Below, piece by piece: positions 36,178-44,865 of a stretch of 64,000 nucleotides of DNA. A program made the position numbers and the translations under genes. Position 1 is the stretch's first letter; every line of letters starts with the position of its first letter. Origin of the DNA: JAKOUY01 sp037045185 (lineage in GTDB: Bacteria > Actinomycetota > Acidimicrobiia > Acidimicrobiales > Ilumatobacteraceae); contig JBAOHQ010000004.1 of NCBI GenBank assembly GCA_037045185.1, positions 620,001 through 684,000 on the forward strand. Reading direction: 5' to 3'. The notes beneath the pieces were generated by a model. The model did not search any database. It saw nothing but the letters and a program-made list of their open reading frames with translations, and was not told the origin of the DNA.

Positions 36178-37848
36178 TCAGCCGGCGGCGGGCGGCGGGT
36201 TCAAGAACCCACCGAACAGCGCCGAGAAGTAGGTGTAGTCGCCGGTCCGGCCCTTGTGCAGCGGGCTGGCAGCGTCCCACTGAGCGGTGAAGCTGTCGAC
36301 GACATCAGTGGCGTCGAAGTCCGAGCCGTCGTGGAACTTCACGCCGCTGCGCAGCTTGAACGTCCACTCGGTCAGAGCGTCGTTGCTCGTGTACGACTCG
36401 GCCAGCGCCGGCACCACGGCCGTTCCGCCCACCTCGTAGGCCAGCAGCGACTCGGCGACCTGCTCGCACACACGGAGGGCTTCACCGTCGGTCTCGTCGG
36501 CGCAGTACAGGCCACTGGGCTCGCCGTTCTGGACGAACACGAACTGGTCCTGGCCGTCGATGCCCATCACCGCCATGCTCTCGTTGCTGAGCGGGCTGGC
36601 GTGGGCGCCCTTGACGGCGGCCTTGTAGGCAACCGCGGAACCGCCATAGGCGATCGGGACCATCGGGATGTTGTCGGCCACCAGGGTGTTGACCTCGGCG
36701 TACAGCTTGGCCCGCTCGGCGGGATCGGACTTGACCGCAGCCTCGCCGATCTTGTCCTGCAGCGCCGGGAAGCCGGCGCCGAACTGCGGGGACGCACCCT
36801 TGCCGAAGTGGTAGTCGAAGAAGTTCGTCGGGTCCGGATAGTCAGCACCCCAACCGAGCAGGTAGAAGGGCAGCTTGCCGGCGTTGGCGTTGTCCAGGAA
36901 CGTGCCGGACTCCTGCACGTCGAGGGTGATGCGGATGCCGATCTCGGCCAGCTGGGCCTGGATGTCGGTGGCGATCGGCGTGGGCTGGGGCAGATAGCCA
37001 CGGGCCACGTCGCGATAGCTCAGGTTGACGTCGACGCCGTCCTTCAGACCGGCGGCCTCCATCAGCTTCTTGGCCTCCTCGACGTTCTTGGTGAAGTCGG
37101 TGAAGCCCTTGTCGAAACCGGGGATGCCGGGCGGCAGGAACTGCGTGGCGGCCACGGAACCCTTCGGGTAGAAGTTGTCGACCAGGCGCTGGCGGTCGAG
37201 GGTCAAGGCGATGGCCTTGCGGACCTCGGGCTTGTCGAATGGCGCCATGTCCACGTTGAAACCCACGTAGAACACGTTGAGGGCGTCACGTGGCTTGATC
37301 TGCAGGTTGGCGTCGCCCTCGACGGCGGCGAAGTCGTCGGTGCCGAGGTTGTCGATGCCGTCGGCGTTGCCCGACTGCAACTCGACGAGGCGCTGGGCGC
37401 CCTCCCCGTTCCACTTGAACACGACGGTCTTGGAGAGCGCCTTGGTGCCCCAGTAGTCATCGTTGCGCTCGAGCACGATCTGGCTGCCCTTCTCCCACGC
37501 AGAGAGCTTGTACGGGCCGGTGCCGATCGGCTTCTCCAGCAGATCGCCGGTGCCGCCCGTGCTCGTCAGGTACTCGCTCGGCGCGATCTGGAAGGCGCTG
37601 AAGGCCACCTTGGCCGGGAAGGCGACGTCGGGCGCGCACAGCGTGAACTTCACGGTGCTGGCATCGACGGCCTCGATGGCCTTGATGTTGCTGCTGTTCT
37701 TGGCCTTGTCGGCGCACAGGTCTCCGCTCGGTGCGGCGGTTCCTGGTGGTGTCGTCGCCGGTGTGGTCGCTGTCGTGGTTCCGGCGGTCGCCAGCATCAG
37801 ACCAACACCGACGGCGAGCAAGGCGCTCGCACGCGTGGTTCGGCGCAT
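36178..37848 (-). CDS. dppA: Peptide-binding protein (SBP_bac_5), apparently circularly permuted
   Basis: 556 residues with a signal peptide (TTRASALLAVGVGLMLATAG) and Thr/Pro linker, then SBP_bac_5 blocks in permuted order. Residues 54-433 correspond to the middle and C-terminal parts of normal DppA/OppA (NIKAIEAVDASTVKFTL, PIGTGPYKLSAWEKGSQIVL, then GYxAxVxGAHASPLS-like end). Residues 434-556 correspond to the normal N-terminal part (VVPALAESYTSNDALTEWTF, KLRSGVKFHDG, FDATDVVDSF, SPLHKGRTGDYTYF). The signature block expected near residue 70-100 thus lies near 480-520. The frame is open throughout. It delivers ligand to DppB/C. AAGGGGG precedes the ATG. Confidence 0.85.
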   Translation of the reverse strand: MRRTTRASALLAVGVGLMLATAGTTTATTPATTPPGTAAPSGDLCADKAKNSSNIKAIEAVDASTVKFTLCAPDVAFPAKVAFSAFQIAPSEYLTSTGGTGDLLEKPIGTGPYKLSAWEKGSQIVLERNDDYWGTKALSKTVVFKWNGEGAQRLVELQSGNADGIDNLGTDDFAAVEGDANLQIKPRDALNVFYVGFNVDMAPFDKPEVRKAIALTLDRQRLVDNFYPKGSVAATQFLPPGIPGFDKGFTDFTKNVEEAKKLMEAAGLKDGVDVNLSYRDVARGYLPQPTPIATDIQAQLAEIGIRITLDVQESGTFLDNANAGKLPFYLLGWGADYPDPTNFFDYHFGKGASPQFGAGFPALQDKIGEAAVKSDPAERAKLYAEVNTLVADNIPMVPIAYGGSAVAYKAAVKGAHASPLSNESMAVMGIDGQDQFVFVQNGEPSGLYCADETDGEALRVCEQVAESLLAYEVGGTAVVPALAESYTSNDALTEWTFKLRSGVKFHDGSDFDATDVVDSFTAQWDAASPLHKGRTGDYTYFSALFGGFLNPPPAAG

Positions 37849-37945
37849 GTGTGTCCCCCTTGTTAGGTAGTTGACCGAGCGGGCGGCATTGCCTGCCCGG
37901 TGGGTGCGCGCACCTTAGCAAGCGGAGCCAGTGTTCCATTGACGA
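37849..37945 (-). promoter_or_regulatory. dpp operon promoter region
   Basis: Upstream of dppA on the minus strand; contains the AAGGGGG ribosome site 6 bases before the ATG. A short inverted repeat GGGCGGCATTGCCTGCCC (37877-37894 region) lies further up. No clear -10/-35 pair could be fixed. Confidence 0.3.
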
Positions 37946-38099
37946 TGGCGGCTGGACCCTCTGTTCCGCCGAGCCCCATCGCTGGCGATCGGTCATCAGC
38001 GCGGCGATCCCCACTGACGACGAGTCCGACGTCGTTCTGGATGACCTGGCCGACGTCACCGGCTACCAGCACCGGCAGCGCAGCGGCGGCCCGGCGGTG

Positions 38100-38690
38100 C
38101 TGGGCACGGCGTTCCCACCACGGAGGTCGACGGTCAGCGGCTGACCGACGACGAGATCAACGCCTTCCTCCTGTTGCTGTTTCCGGCCGGCCCCGACACG
38201 ACGTATCTCCGGCTCGGCAGCGCGATGTGGCGCCTGCTCATGCATCCCGACCAGCTCGACGAGGTGCCGCGCCGATACGACGCTGAGCCGGTGGGCCGCC
38301 GAGGAGGACATCCGCCTGGACCCGCCGACAGCGTGGATCCCGCGGATCGACACGGTGGCGCGCACGTGGCAGGGCATCGATCTGCCGGCCGGTTTCTCGA
38401 TGCTGCTGGGGGTCATGGCCGCCAACCGTGACCCCGACGTGTACCCCAATCCGGGCCGCTTCGACATCCACCGCCGCCCGACCGGCACGCTCCCCTTCGA
38501 CGCCGGCGTTCACTTCTGCCGGTGCGCATCTGGCCGGAGCCGAACTGGACACCGCGGTGCGGTGCTGGTGGAGCGCCTCCCTAGGTTGGAGCTCGCGCAC
38601 ACCGACGGCGTGCGGATCACCGGGACGATCCATCACCTGCTGCGCGGCCCGAACCGGCTGCCGGTGCGCTTCGTTCAGCGACCTGACCGG
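38100..38690 (+). pseudogene. Cytochrome P450 remnant
   Basis: Fragments of a P450 C-terminal half spread over three frames: VDGQRLTDDEINAF and LLLLFPAGPDTTYLRLGSAM (I-helix with A-G-x-D-T-T), then LSRWAAEEDIRLDPPTAWI, RTWQGIDLPAGFSMLLGVMA, ANRDPDVYPNPGRFDIHR (the meander), LPFDAGVHFC (haem Cys loop) and, in a third frame, GAHLAGAELDTAV. At least three frame changes and no N-terminal half, so this is real decay and not one sequencing error. Confidence 0.8.
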
Positions 38691-38749
38691 CGAGGGTCCC
38701 GCCCACCGGCACGCCCGCCCGAAGCAGATCGGTCAACAGTGAGACTGGA

Positions 38750-39691
38750 CTATGCGAGTATCTCCAACGCACGATCGAGCGCGGAATCCGACAGCTGCCT
38801 CCAGAGCTCGACAAGCCCCAGCTGTTGATCGAGCAGTTGTTGCTCATATCCGTTGCGTACTGCACGGAACGAGGCGACTAGGTGTGACGACTCCTTGCAG
38901 GCAACGTCGACCTTCGCCATTCTGATCCCGCTGGCTCGGTCGGCGATCGTTAGGCCCACCCCGGCATTACTTGCCGCCGCTGGCGTGTCGAAGGCATAGC
39001 CGCTTGCTGCCATGCATTTCGACCACTCCTGTTGAGCTGCAATGACCCTTGGGTCCGCAGTCGCCCGTTCCGAGGCGGAGTTCCCAACTAGCTCGACCTG
39101 GCGGCGAACCGCTGCGAATTTCTCCAATTCCTGACCCTCCACTCCGCGGCGGGCGATCCCGCTGCATCCTTGCTGGTCGATTGGAAAGACATCCTGCGCA
39201 CCGCCGCCGGGCAATGTCACCTTGACTGGCTTTCCAGGATCGGATTGGGTCCCGTACAACGCGATCCCAACCAAGGCGAGACGATCGGGGTCAGTGCGCT
39301 CAAGGTTCGTCAGATACACATCCATCGGCGATTCCTGGACTTCCGAAAGGTTGCCGCCATAGCCTTTCGACTCCGCTTCCTCCATCGTCTCAATTCCAAA
39401 CGGACGACCCAGGATCGACGGGTCGGTAGGAAGGACCCTGTTCGGCGGCGGGATGTCATCGAAGCCGCGATCTCTCATGCACTCAAAGACCAACTGGGCG
39501 CGTGCATTCTGAATGGTGGCAGCCCACTCAGCGCCACCATCTGGATAGATGCTGAGGGGGCGGTCCACCAAGAGAGGCACCGTGTCGCTGGCGGAGTTGG
39601 AGCCGCCGGAGCAGCCAGCAAGGGCAGCCACAATGATCGCACCCACGGTGACCCCTAGAGCTTGTTCGCACCTATGGACCAACGGCACCAC
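38750..39691 (-). CDS. Putative lipoprotein, lower GC than neighbours
   Basis: 313 residues. GVTVGAIIVAALAGCSGGSNS is a lipoprotein signal peptide with lipobox LAGC. The mature part contains several cysteines (FECMRDRGF, QQGCSGIARRG, WSKCMAASGY, KVDVACKES) in C-M-x-x-x-G-like contexts reminiscent of uncharacterised actinobacterial lipoproteins. GTG 39691 is preceded by AGGAG. The gene body is near 53-58% GC in sampled stretches versus about 68% around it, which suggests transfer. No function assigned. Confidence 0.7.
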   Translation of the reverse strand: MVPLVHRCEQALGVTVGAIIVAALAGCSGGSNSASDTVPLLVDRPLSIYPDGGAEWAATIQNARAQLVFECMRDRGFDDIPPPNRVLPTDPSILGRPFGIETMEEAESKGYGGNLSEVQESPMDVYLTNLERTDPDRLALVGIALYGTQSDPGKPVKVTLPGGGAQDVFPIDQQGCSGIARRGVEGQELEKFAAVRRQVELVGNSASERATADPRVIAAQQEWSKCMAASGYAFDTPAAASNAGVGLTIADRASGIRMAKVDVACKESSHLVASFRAVRNGYEQQLLDQQLGLVELWRQLSDSALDRALEILA

Positions 39692-39828
39692 ACACTCCTG
39701 AAATTCGGTTCAACGGAGATCGAGCGGGAGACGACGACCACGACGACGGACAATCTAGTGCAGGAGGCGCAGCGGGCCGCCACGCACGAGCGGAACAGCG
39801 GGTGAGCCAACCAGACCACCGGAACGAA

Positions 39829-39864
39829 GAAACCCGCCTCCAGTGATGACCAGGGACGGGTTTC
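39829..39864 (-). terminator. Terminator after tRNA-Ser(CGA)
   Basis: GAAACCCG / CGGGTTTC 8-bp arms about 16 bases beyond the tRNA 3' end on the minus strand, followed by TTCGTTCC. The 135 bp between this hairpin and the lipoprotein start hold no visible gene. Confidence 0.55.
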
Positions 39865-39879
39865 AACGTGTTCTGTTGG

Positions 39880-39964
39880 CGGAAGGAGTGGGATTTGAAC
39901 CCACGGAGGCTTGCACCTCGCACGCTTTCGAGGCGTGTCCCTTTGGCCGCTCGGGCATCCTTCC
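39880..39964 (-). tRNA. tRNA-Ser(CGA)
   Basis: 85-nt class II tRNA on the minus strand: acceptor GGAAGGA / TCCTTCC, anticodon arm CACGC-CTCGAAA-GCGTG (anticodon CGA), variable arm AGGTGCAAGCCT, T-arm GTGGG-TTCAAAT-CCCAC. It lies 24 bases downstream of tadA on the same strand. Confidence 0.96.
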
Positions 39965-39987
39965 GCCCGGCAGGATATCTCCCCAGG

Positions 39988-40434
39988 TCAGCGACGGGCA
40001 CGGAAGAAGTCGGTGAGCAGGCCGCCGGCCTCGTCGGCCAACACCCCGCCGCCCACCGGCGGGCGGTGGTTGAGCCGGCTGTCGGCGCAGATCTCGTAGA
40101 GGCTGGCCACGGCACCGGCCTTGGGGTCACGCGCGCCATACACCACCCGGGCCAAGCGAGCGTTCACCACCGCGCCGGCGCACATCACGCACGGCTCCAG
40201 CGTGACGTACAGCGTGCAGTCCAAGAGCCGCCAGTGACCCACCACGGCGGCCGCATCGCGGATGGCCAGCACCTCGGCGTGAGCACACGGGTCGCCGCGT
40301 AGCTCACGCTCGTTGTGCCGCCGGGCGATGACCTCGCCCTCGCGTACGATCACCGCGCCGATGGGCACGTCACCGTGCAAGGCCGCGGCGCGGGCTTCGG
40401 CCAACGCCTCGCCCATCGCCTCGACATCGTCCAC
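39988..40434 (-). CDS. tadA: tRNA adenosine(34) deaminase
   Basis: 148 residues with the zinc deaminase core: AHAEVLAIRDAA (His52, proton-shuttle Glu54) and TLEPCVMCAGAVV (Cys82, Cys85). The ARVVYGARDPKAGAV segment is typical of TadA and not of cytosine deaminases. It converts A34 of tRNA-Arg(ACG) to inosine; that tRNA is encoded at 29632-29704. The start is GTG 40434; the REP-like repeats lie directly upstream. Confidence 0.92.
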   Translation of the reverse strand: MDDVEAMGEALAEARAAALHGDVPIGAVIVREGEVIARRHNERELRGDPCAHAEVLAIRDAAAVVGHWRLLDCTLYVTLEPCVMCAGAVVNARLARVVYGARDPKAGAVASLYEICADSRLNHRPPVGGGVLADEAGGLLTDFFRARR

Positions 40435-40490
40435 CCCGGCATCCTACGAACCCGCCGGGGCACGAGGGGGTGCGCGCCGTCCCACCCGCA

Positions 40491-40530
40491 TGGGCGCGCA
40501 GACTTCGGGTATCTGAAGTATTCGCGCCCA
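40491..40530. repeat. REP-like palindrome, copy 3
   Basis: 40-bp element TGGGCGCGCAGACTTCGGGT followed by ATCTGAAGTATTCGCGCCCA. The inner arms ACTTC / GAAGT are perfect here, and the outer arms have one mismatch. Same family as copies 1-2 at 14.4 kb; part of a 72-bp tandem unit. Confidence 0.85.
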
Positions 40531-40562
40531 TGCGAGCGGTACCCGGCCCGGTTCCGCCTGCT

Positions 40563-40602
40563 TGGGCGCGCAGACTTCGGGTATCTGAAGTATTCGCGCC
40601 CA
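40563..40602. repeat. REP-like palindrome, copy 4
   Basis: Identical to copy 3 and 72 bp from it; the flank TGCGAGCGGTACCCGGC after the palindrome is duplicated too. Lies between the tadA start and the MBL-fold gene's 3' end. The rest of 40435-40650 shows no gene. Confidence 0.85.
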
Positions 40603-40650
40603 TGCGAGCGGTACCCGGCGAGGAAGCGGGCGGGGCAGGGCGGGCGGGCG

Positions 40651-41619
40651 TCAGGGGGCGGGGGCGAAGTGGGCCAGGGGGTGGGCTGGGGCGTCGCCGT
40701 CGACGCGCACCGCGCCGTCGTCGATCAGCTTGAGGACGTGGGCCATCACGCTGCGCGCTGCGGGGGCGTGCAAGGCCGGGCGAACGTCGGCGTACAGTAC
40801 GGGGACGATCTCGGCCAACATGGAGAGCCCGCCGCGGATGGCCGCCAGCACCTGGGCCTCACGCTCGAGGCGGTGGGCGCGGTAGGCGTCAAGGAACGGG
40901 CCAGGCTCGGTGACGGGTGCGCCGTGCGTCGGGTACAGCACGGCATCGCCTCGACCGCGCACGGCGTCGAGCGACGCCAGGTAGGCCTTCATGTCACCGT
41001 CGGGTGGGCTGATGACCGTGGTGCTCCAACCCATCACGTGGTCACCGGTGAACAGGGCACGTTCCTCAGCCAGCGCGTAGCAGGCATGGTTCGAGGCATG
41101 GCCCGGTGTGGCCACGGTGGTCAGCGTCCAACCCGCGCCGTGGGCGGCGACCTCACCGTCGGTCACCGCGACCTCGGGGCAGAACGCCGTGTCGACGGAC
41201 TCCTCGATCGTCACGTCGGCATCGGTCGTCGGGGCCTCGTCGGGCACCGGGAAGCGCGGCCAGGCCTCGTTCGGCCACAACTCGCCGAGCGACCGGTGCG
41301 GGCCGATGCCCACGGTGGGCGCATCGAACTGGTCGCCCAGCCAGGTGGCCAGCGGCGAGTGGTCGGCATGGCAGTGGGTCACCAACACCGCGACCACCTG
41401 CTCCCCATGGAGGGCATCGAGGAGGGCCTGGCGATGGGTGTCGAGCCGCGGGCCCGGGTCGATCACCGCGACGTCACCCTGGCCGACGATGTACGTGCCC
41501 GTCCCGAGGTACGTGAACTTCGAGGGATTGTTGGCGACGACCCGGCGAACCAAGGGTGACAGCGGGACCGACGATCCGTAGCGCGGATCGTCGAGGTGGA
41601 CGAACGGGATCGGTGTCAC
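40651..41619 (-). CDS. Metallo-beta-lactamase fold hydrolase
   Basis: 322 residues. Metal ligands are in VLVTHCHADHSPLATWL, TPGHASNHACYAL and LFTGDHVMGW, with the last His in LYPTHGAPVT; the C-terminal ~70 residues form a winged-helix-like cap (AARSVMAHVLKLIDDGAVRV), as in LACTB2-like RNases and related hydrolases. GTG 41619 overlaps the upstream stop (GTGA). Thioesterase, lactonase or RNase activity is possible; not resolved. Confidence 0.85.
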   Translation of the reverse strand: MTPIPFVHLDDPRYGSSVPLSPLVRRVVANNPSKFTYLGTGTYIVGQGDVAVIDPGPRLDTHRQALLDALHGEQVVAVLVTHCHADHSPLATWLGDQFDAPTVGIGPHRSLGELWPNEAWPRFPVPDEAPTTDADVTIEESVDTAFCPEVAVTDGEVAAHGAGWTLTTVATPGHASNHACYALAEERALFTGDHVMGWSTTVISPPDGDMKAYLASLDAVRGRGDAVLYPTHGAPVTEPGPFLDAYRAHRLEREAQVLAAIRGGLSMLAEIVPVLYADVRPALHAPAARSVMAHVLKLIDDGAVRVDGDAPAHPLAHFAPAP

Positions 41620-42881
41620 CCGAGTTCTTCGAGATCGGCCGGGGACAGGATCACGGGCTTGACGATGCCCTTCGGCGTGTTGTCCGCCTTGGCCGGTGGG
41701 ACCTCGTCGTCGTCGGGCTCCTGCATGATCGGGGCGCCCTGGGCGAGGGCGGTGCGTTTGACTCGCCCCCACTTGCGGGCGCTGAGCCGCCGCTTCGACC
41801 CCACGGTGGTGAGCTTGGTCTCGATCACCTCATGGCGCGGGCCGACGTCTTTCAGCAGTGCCTGCACCATCGCCGCACCCGGGATGGCCAGGATCGCCCC
41901 GACCGCGCCCAGCAACGCGCCACCCACCAACGCCGAACCGAAGGCAATGGCCGGGTGAAGATCCATCGTCCGCGCCGTGATGCGCGGCAGCAGGACGTAG
42001 TTCTCGATCTGCTGGTAGATGATCACCGCGCCAAGCACCAGCAGCGCCCGGAACGGCGAATCGATGAACGTGATCAGCACCGGCAGGGCGCCGGCCATAT
42101 AGGTGCCGATGACCGGCAGGAACTGGCTGATCAGGCCGACCCACAGAGCCAGAGCAAGCGGCGCCCTGGTGCCCATCGCGGTGAGCACGATCCAGTGGAA
42201 CACGGTGGAGACGCCGGCCAGCAGCGCCCGTGAGTACAGATACCCGCCGGTCTTGTCGATGGCCACCTCCCAGGCGGCGAGCACGGTGCGCTGGCGGTCA
42301 GGGCGCAGCCGGGAGCAGATCGCCCGGCGCAGCTTGGGTCCGTCGGCCACCAGGTAGAACGTGAACAGCATCACCGTGAGCAACTGCACCAGGAACCCCA
42401 GCGCGGCCACTGACAGGTCGACCACACGTCCCTGCTGGTTGCGGATGAACCGCTGTACCGGACCGTCGGGGTCCTGGATCGAGTCGATCACGCTCTTGGC
42501 GTTGATGTTGGCGTTGAACGTGTCGTTCAGGAAGGTGACGGTCTTGGTGACGTAGGTCTCGGAGTTCCCCAGTAGTTCGGCGATCTGCTCACCCACCATG
42601 CTGGCGATGGCCCCGACGAACACGCCGAAGGCGACGAGCACACCCAGCAGGAACAGTGCCGTCGCCGAGCCGCGGCGCCATCCGCGGGCGGCAAGGTGGT
42701 TGACGCCCGGCTCGATGGCCAGCGCCAGGAACAGCGAGACCAGGATGATGAGGCCGAAGCCCCACAGCTTGCCCACCCACTGCTGGGCGACCGAGGCGAC
42801 GAGGTAGACCAGCCAGAAGATCAGCGCGGCCTTCCAGACCCATCGAGGCATCTCCGAGTACTTCGACGACCCGTCGCTCAC
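41616..42881 (-). CDS. AI-2E family transporter
   Basis: 421 residues with about eight helices. FGLIILVSLFLALAIEPGVNHLAARG, LWVGLISQFLPVIGTYMAGALPV and QQIENYVLLPRITARTMDLHP are family landmarks. Members export small molecules or exchange ions (autoinducer-2, Na+/H+); the exact substrate here is unknown. It overlaps the upstream winged-helix gene (ATG 42881 versus stop 42878) and the downstream MBL gene, so three genes form one leftward unit. Confidence 0.88.
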   Translation of the reverse strand: MSDGSSKYSEMPRWVWKAALIFWLVYLVASVAQQWVGKLWGFGLIILVSLFLALAIEPGVNHLAARGWRRGSATALFLLGVLVAFGVFVGAIASMVGEQIAELLGNSETYVTKTVTFLNDTFNANINAKSVIDSIQDPDGPVQRFIRNQQGRVVDLSVAALGFLVQLLTVMLFTFYLVADGPKLRRAICSRLRPDRQRTVLAAWEVAIDKTGGYLYSRALLAGVSTVFHWIVLTAMGTRAPLALALWVGLISQFLPVIGTYMAGALPVLITFIDSPFRALLVLGAVIIYQQIENYVLLPRITARTMDLHPAIAFGSALVGGALLGAVGAILAIPGAAMVQALLKDVGPRHEVIETKLTTVGSKRRLSARKWGRVKRTALAQGAPIMQEPDDDEVPPAKADNTPKGIVKPVILSPADLEELG

Positions 42882-44075
42882 TGTGGCGAGCCTACTGAGC
42901 CCACCGCGCCGGCCAGTTCCGCCGCCAGGCCACCGCGGTCGTCCACGACCACCCGGTCCAGGCCCAGCCAGCTCGCCATGGACAGCAGTTCGGCGGCAAC
43001 CCGTTCGACGATGGTGGAGGGTGCCACGCCTGGCTCGACATAGGCGCCACGCACCCGTAGTTCGCCGGCTGCCCGTTCGGCCTTCAGGTCCAAACGCCCG
43101 ACGATGCGCTCGCCGTGGAGGACGGGCAGCACGTAGTACCCGAACTGGCGCTTGGGCTGGGGCGTGTAGATCTCGATCCGGTAGTGGAAGTCGAACAGCC
43201 GAAGCGCCCGGTCACGGTTCCACACCACCGGATCGAACGGGCTCAGCAGGGCGCAGGCGTCCACCCGGCGAGGCACCCGCACCCCGGGCGCCATGTAGGC
43301 CGGCTTGGACCAGCCCTCGACGGCCACGGGGATCAACCGCCCGTCCTCCACCAACTCGGCGACGAGCGGCCGGCAGACCACGTTCTTCTGGCGGTGGTAG
43401 TCGGCCAGGTCCTCCAGCGTCGCCACGCCGAGGTGAGCGGCGGCGAGTTCGAGCAACTGCCGGCGGGCGTCGCCCTCGGGGGGAACGGGGCGGGCCAGGA
43501 CCTCGGCGGGGATGATCCGCTCGGTCACGTCGTAGACACGGGCAAAGTCGCTGAGCCGCCGGGTGGCGCTGAGCCGCCCGCAGATGAACAGGTACTCGAG
43601 AGCACGCTTGGCATCGTCCCAGTCCCACCACGCGCCCTTCTTGCCGACGCGCTCACTGATGTCGCCAGCGGCGATCGGGCCCCCGTCGGCAACCCGGCGG
43701 TACACGTCCTCCACGTAGCCGGGGCGCTCGCGGGCGATCTCCCAGGCATGGTCCTGGTCCATCTTCCAGCGGTGCAGGTGGTAGTGGCGCATGTCGACGT
43801 GTGCCGCCTCGTGCGCCCAGTATTCGAACAGGTCCCCGGCGGCGGTGGCGTCGTGGATCAGCGTTCGCGGGTGGGGGCCCAGCCTGGCGAACAGCGGCAA
43901 CTCCTGGCTGCGGACCACCACGTTGACGCTGTCGATCTGGATGAGCCCCATCCGGTCGAGGGCCCGGCGGAGGTGGCGACGATCCACCCGCCCGCCCGGT
44001 CGCGCGTTCGGCGAACCCCTGCGCGGCCAGGGCGATGCGGCGCGCCTGGGTGATCGACAGTCGTTGCGCGCCCAC
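42878..44075 (-). CDS. YcaQ-type winged-helix DNA glycosylase-like protein, frame-disrupted
   Basis: About 398 residues. The first block LSITQARRIALAAQGFA is in one frame; after a shift near 44,000 in a GGGCGGGCGGGTGG run the protein continues as VDRRHLRRALDRMGLIQIDSVNVVVRSQ. Then follow LFEYWAHEAAHVDM (the QxD/H-type catalytic region of this family), three winged-helix modules and the C-terminal KRQFGYYVLPVLHGERIVGRLDLKAER. Family members unhook DNA interstrand crosslinks. The break sits in a low-complexity GC run, so an indel error is likely. Confidence 0.82.
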
Positions 44076-44083
44076 CGGTCCTG

Positions 44084-44638
44084 TCAGTCGGCGACGCTGA
44101 TCGTGACCGAGTTGATCACCACGTCCTGGCGCGGCCGATCGCTGCGGTCGGTCTCGACGCGCTGCATGGCCTCGACGATCTCCAGGCCCTTGACCACCTG
44201 GCCGAAGTGGTTGTACTGCGGGGGCAGGCCAACACCGCTGGGACCCGAGATCAGGAAGAACTGGCTGCCGTTGGTGTTCGGCCCGGCGTTGGCCATGGCC
44301 AGCGAGCCGATCTGGTAGCGCTGCTTCACCGGCTCGTCGGGGAACCGGTACCCGGGACCGCCGCGGCCGGTACCGGTGGGGTCCCCGCCCTGGCAGACGA
44401 AGCCGTTGATGATCCGGTGGAAGATCACGCCGTCGTAGTAGTGGTGGGCGGCCAGGAACACGAAGTTGTTCACGGTGATCGGGGCGTTGACCGCGTCGAG
44501 GGCGATCACGAGCGTGCCCATGCTGGTGTCCATCGTCGCGGTGTACCGCTTGGCGGGATCGATGCCCATCTCCGGGGCGTCGGCGAACTGCTGCGTGCGC
44601 TCGGCGGAGCCGTCCAGCGCGGGGAAGGGAGTAGCCAT
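44084..44638 (-). CDS. Peptidyl-prolyl cis-trans isomerase, cyclophilin type
   Basis: 184 residues. FHRIINGFVCQGGDPTGTG and NTNGSQFFL carry the catalytic Arg, Phe and Gln residues of cyclophilins. There is no signal peptide, so it is cytoplasmic. A ~40-residue N-terminal extension precedes the barrel. ATG 44638 is used. It catalyses proline isomerisation during folding. Confidence 0.93.
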   Translation of the reverse strand: MATPFPALDGSAERTQQFADAPEMGIDPAKRYTATMDTSMGTLVIALDAVNAPITVNNFVFLAAHHYYDGVIFHRIINGFVCQGGDPTGTGRGGPGYRFPDEPVKQRYQIGSLAMANAGPNTNGSQFFLISGPSGVGLPPQYNHFGQVVKGLEIVEAMQRVETDRSDRPRQDVVINSVTISVAD

Positions 44639-44694
44639 GGCGAGCAAGGCTACGGCGCAGGGTCGCCGGGCGGCGGCGGGACTACGATGCCACC

Positions 44695-44865
44695 GTGCAC
44701 GACGGGCCGGATCTGAACGCCATCGAGGCCGACCTGGCCGGCGTCGAAGCAGCCCTCGCCCGACTCGACGCCGGGACCTACTTCATCGATGAGGTCACCG
44801 GCCAGGCCCTTGCCGACGAGGTGTTGGCTGCCAACCCCATCGCCCGGCGCGCCACCCCGGCGTGA
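44695..44865 (+). CDS. Small DksA-like protein lacking zinc cysteines
   Basis: 56 residues from GTG 44695. LNAIEADLAGVEAALARLDA, then GTYFIDEVTGQALADEVLAA and NPIARR, follows the C-terminal pattern of DksA/TraR proteins (IExAL-x-R-L-D-x-GTYG-x-C-x-x-C-G-x-x-I-x-x-x-R-L-x-A-x-P-x-A-R-x-C) but every zinc cysteine is replaced. The stop overlaps the ABC1-kinase start (GTGA), so it is coupled to that gene. A role in transcription is unlikely to be classical; this is inference. Confidence 0.6.
   Translation: MHDGPDLNAIEADLAGVEAALARLDAGTYFIDEVTGQALADEVLAANPIARRATPA

Noticed and set aside
36166..37866. 566-codon open frame on the plus strand opposite dppA
   Set aside because: Val/Gly/Leu/His-rich translation with no family pattern; it is an antisense shadow of the high-GC dppA gene.
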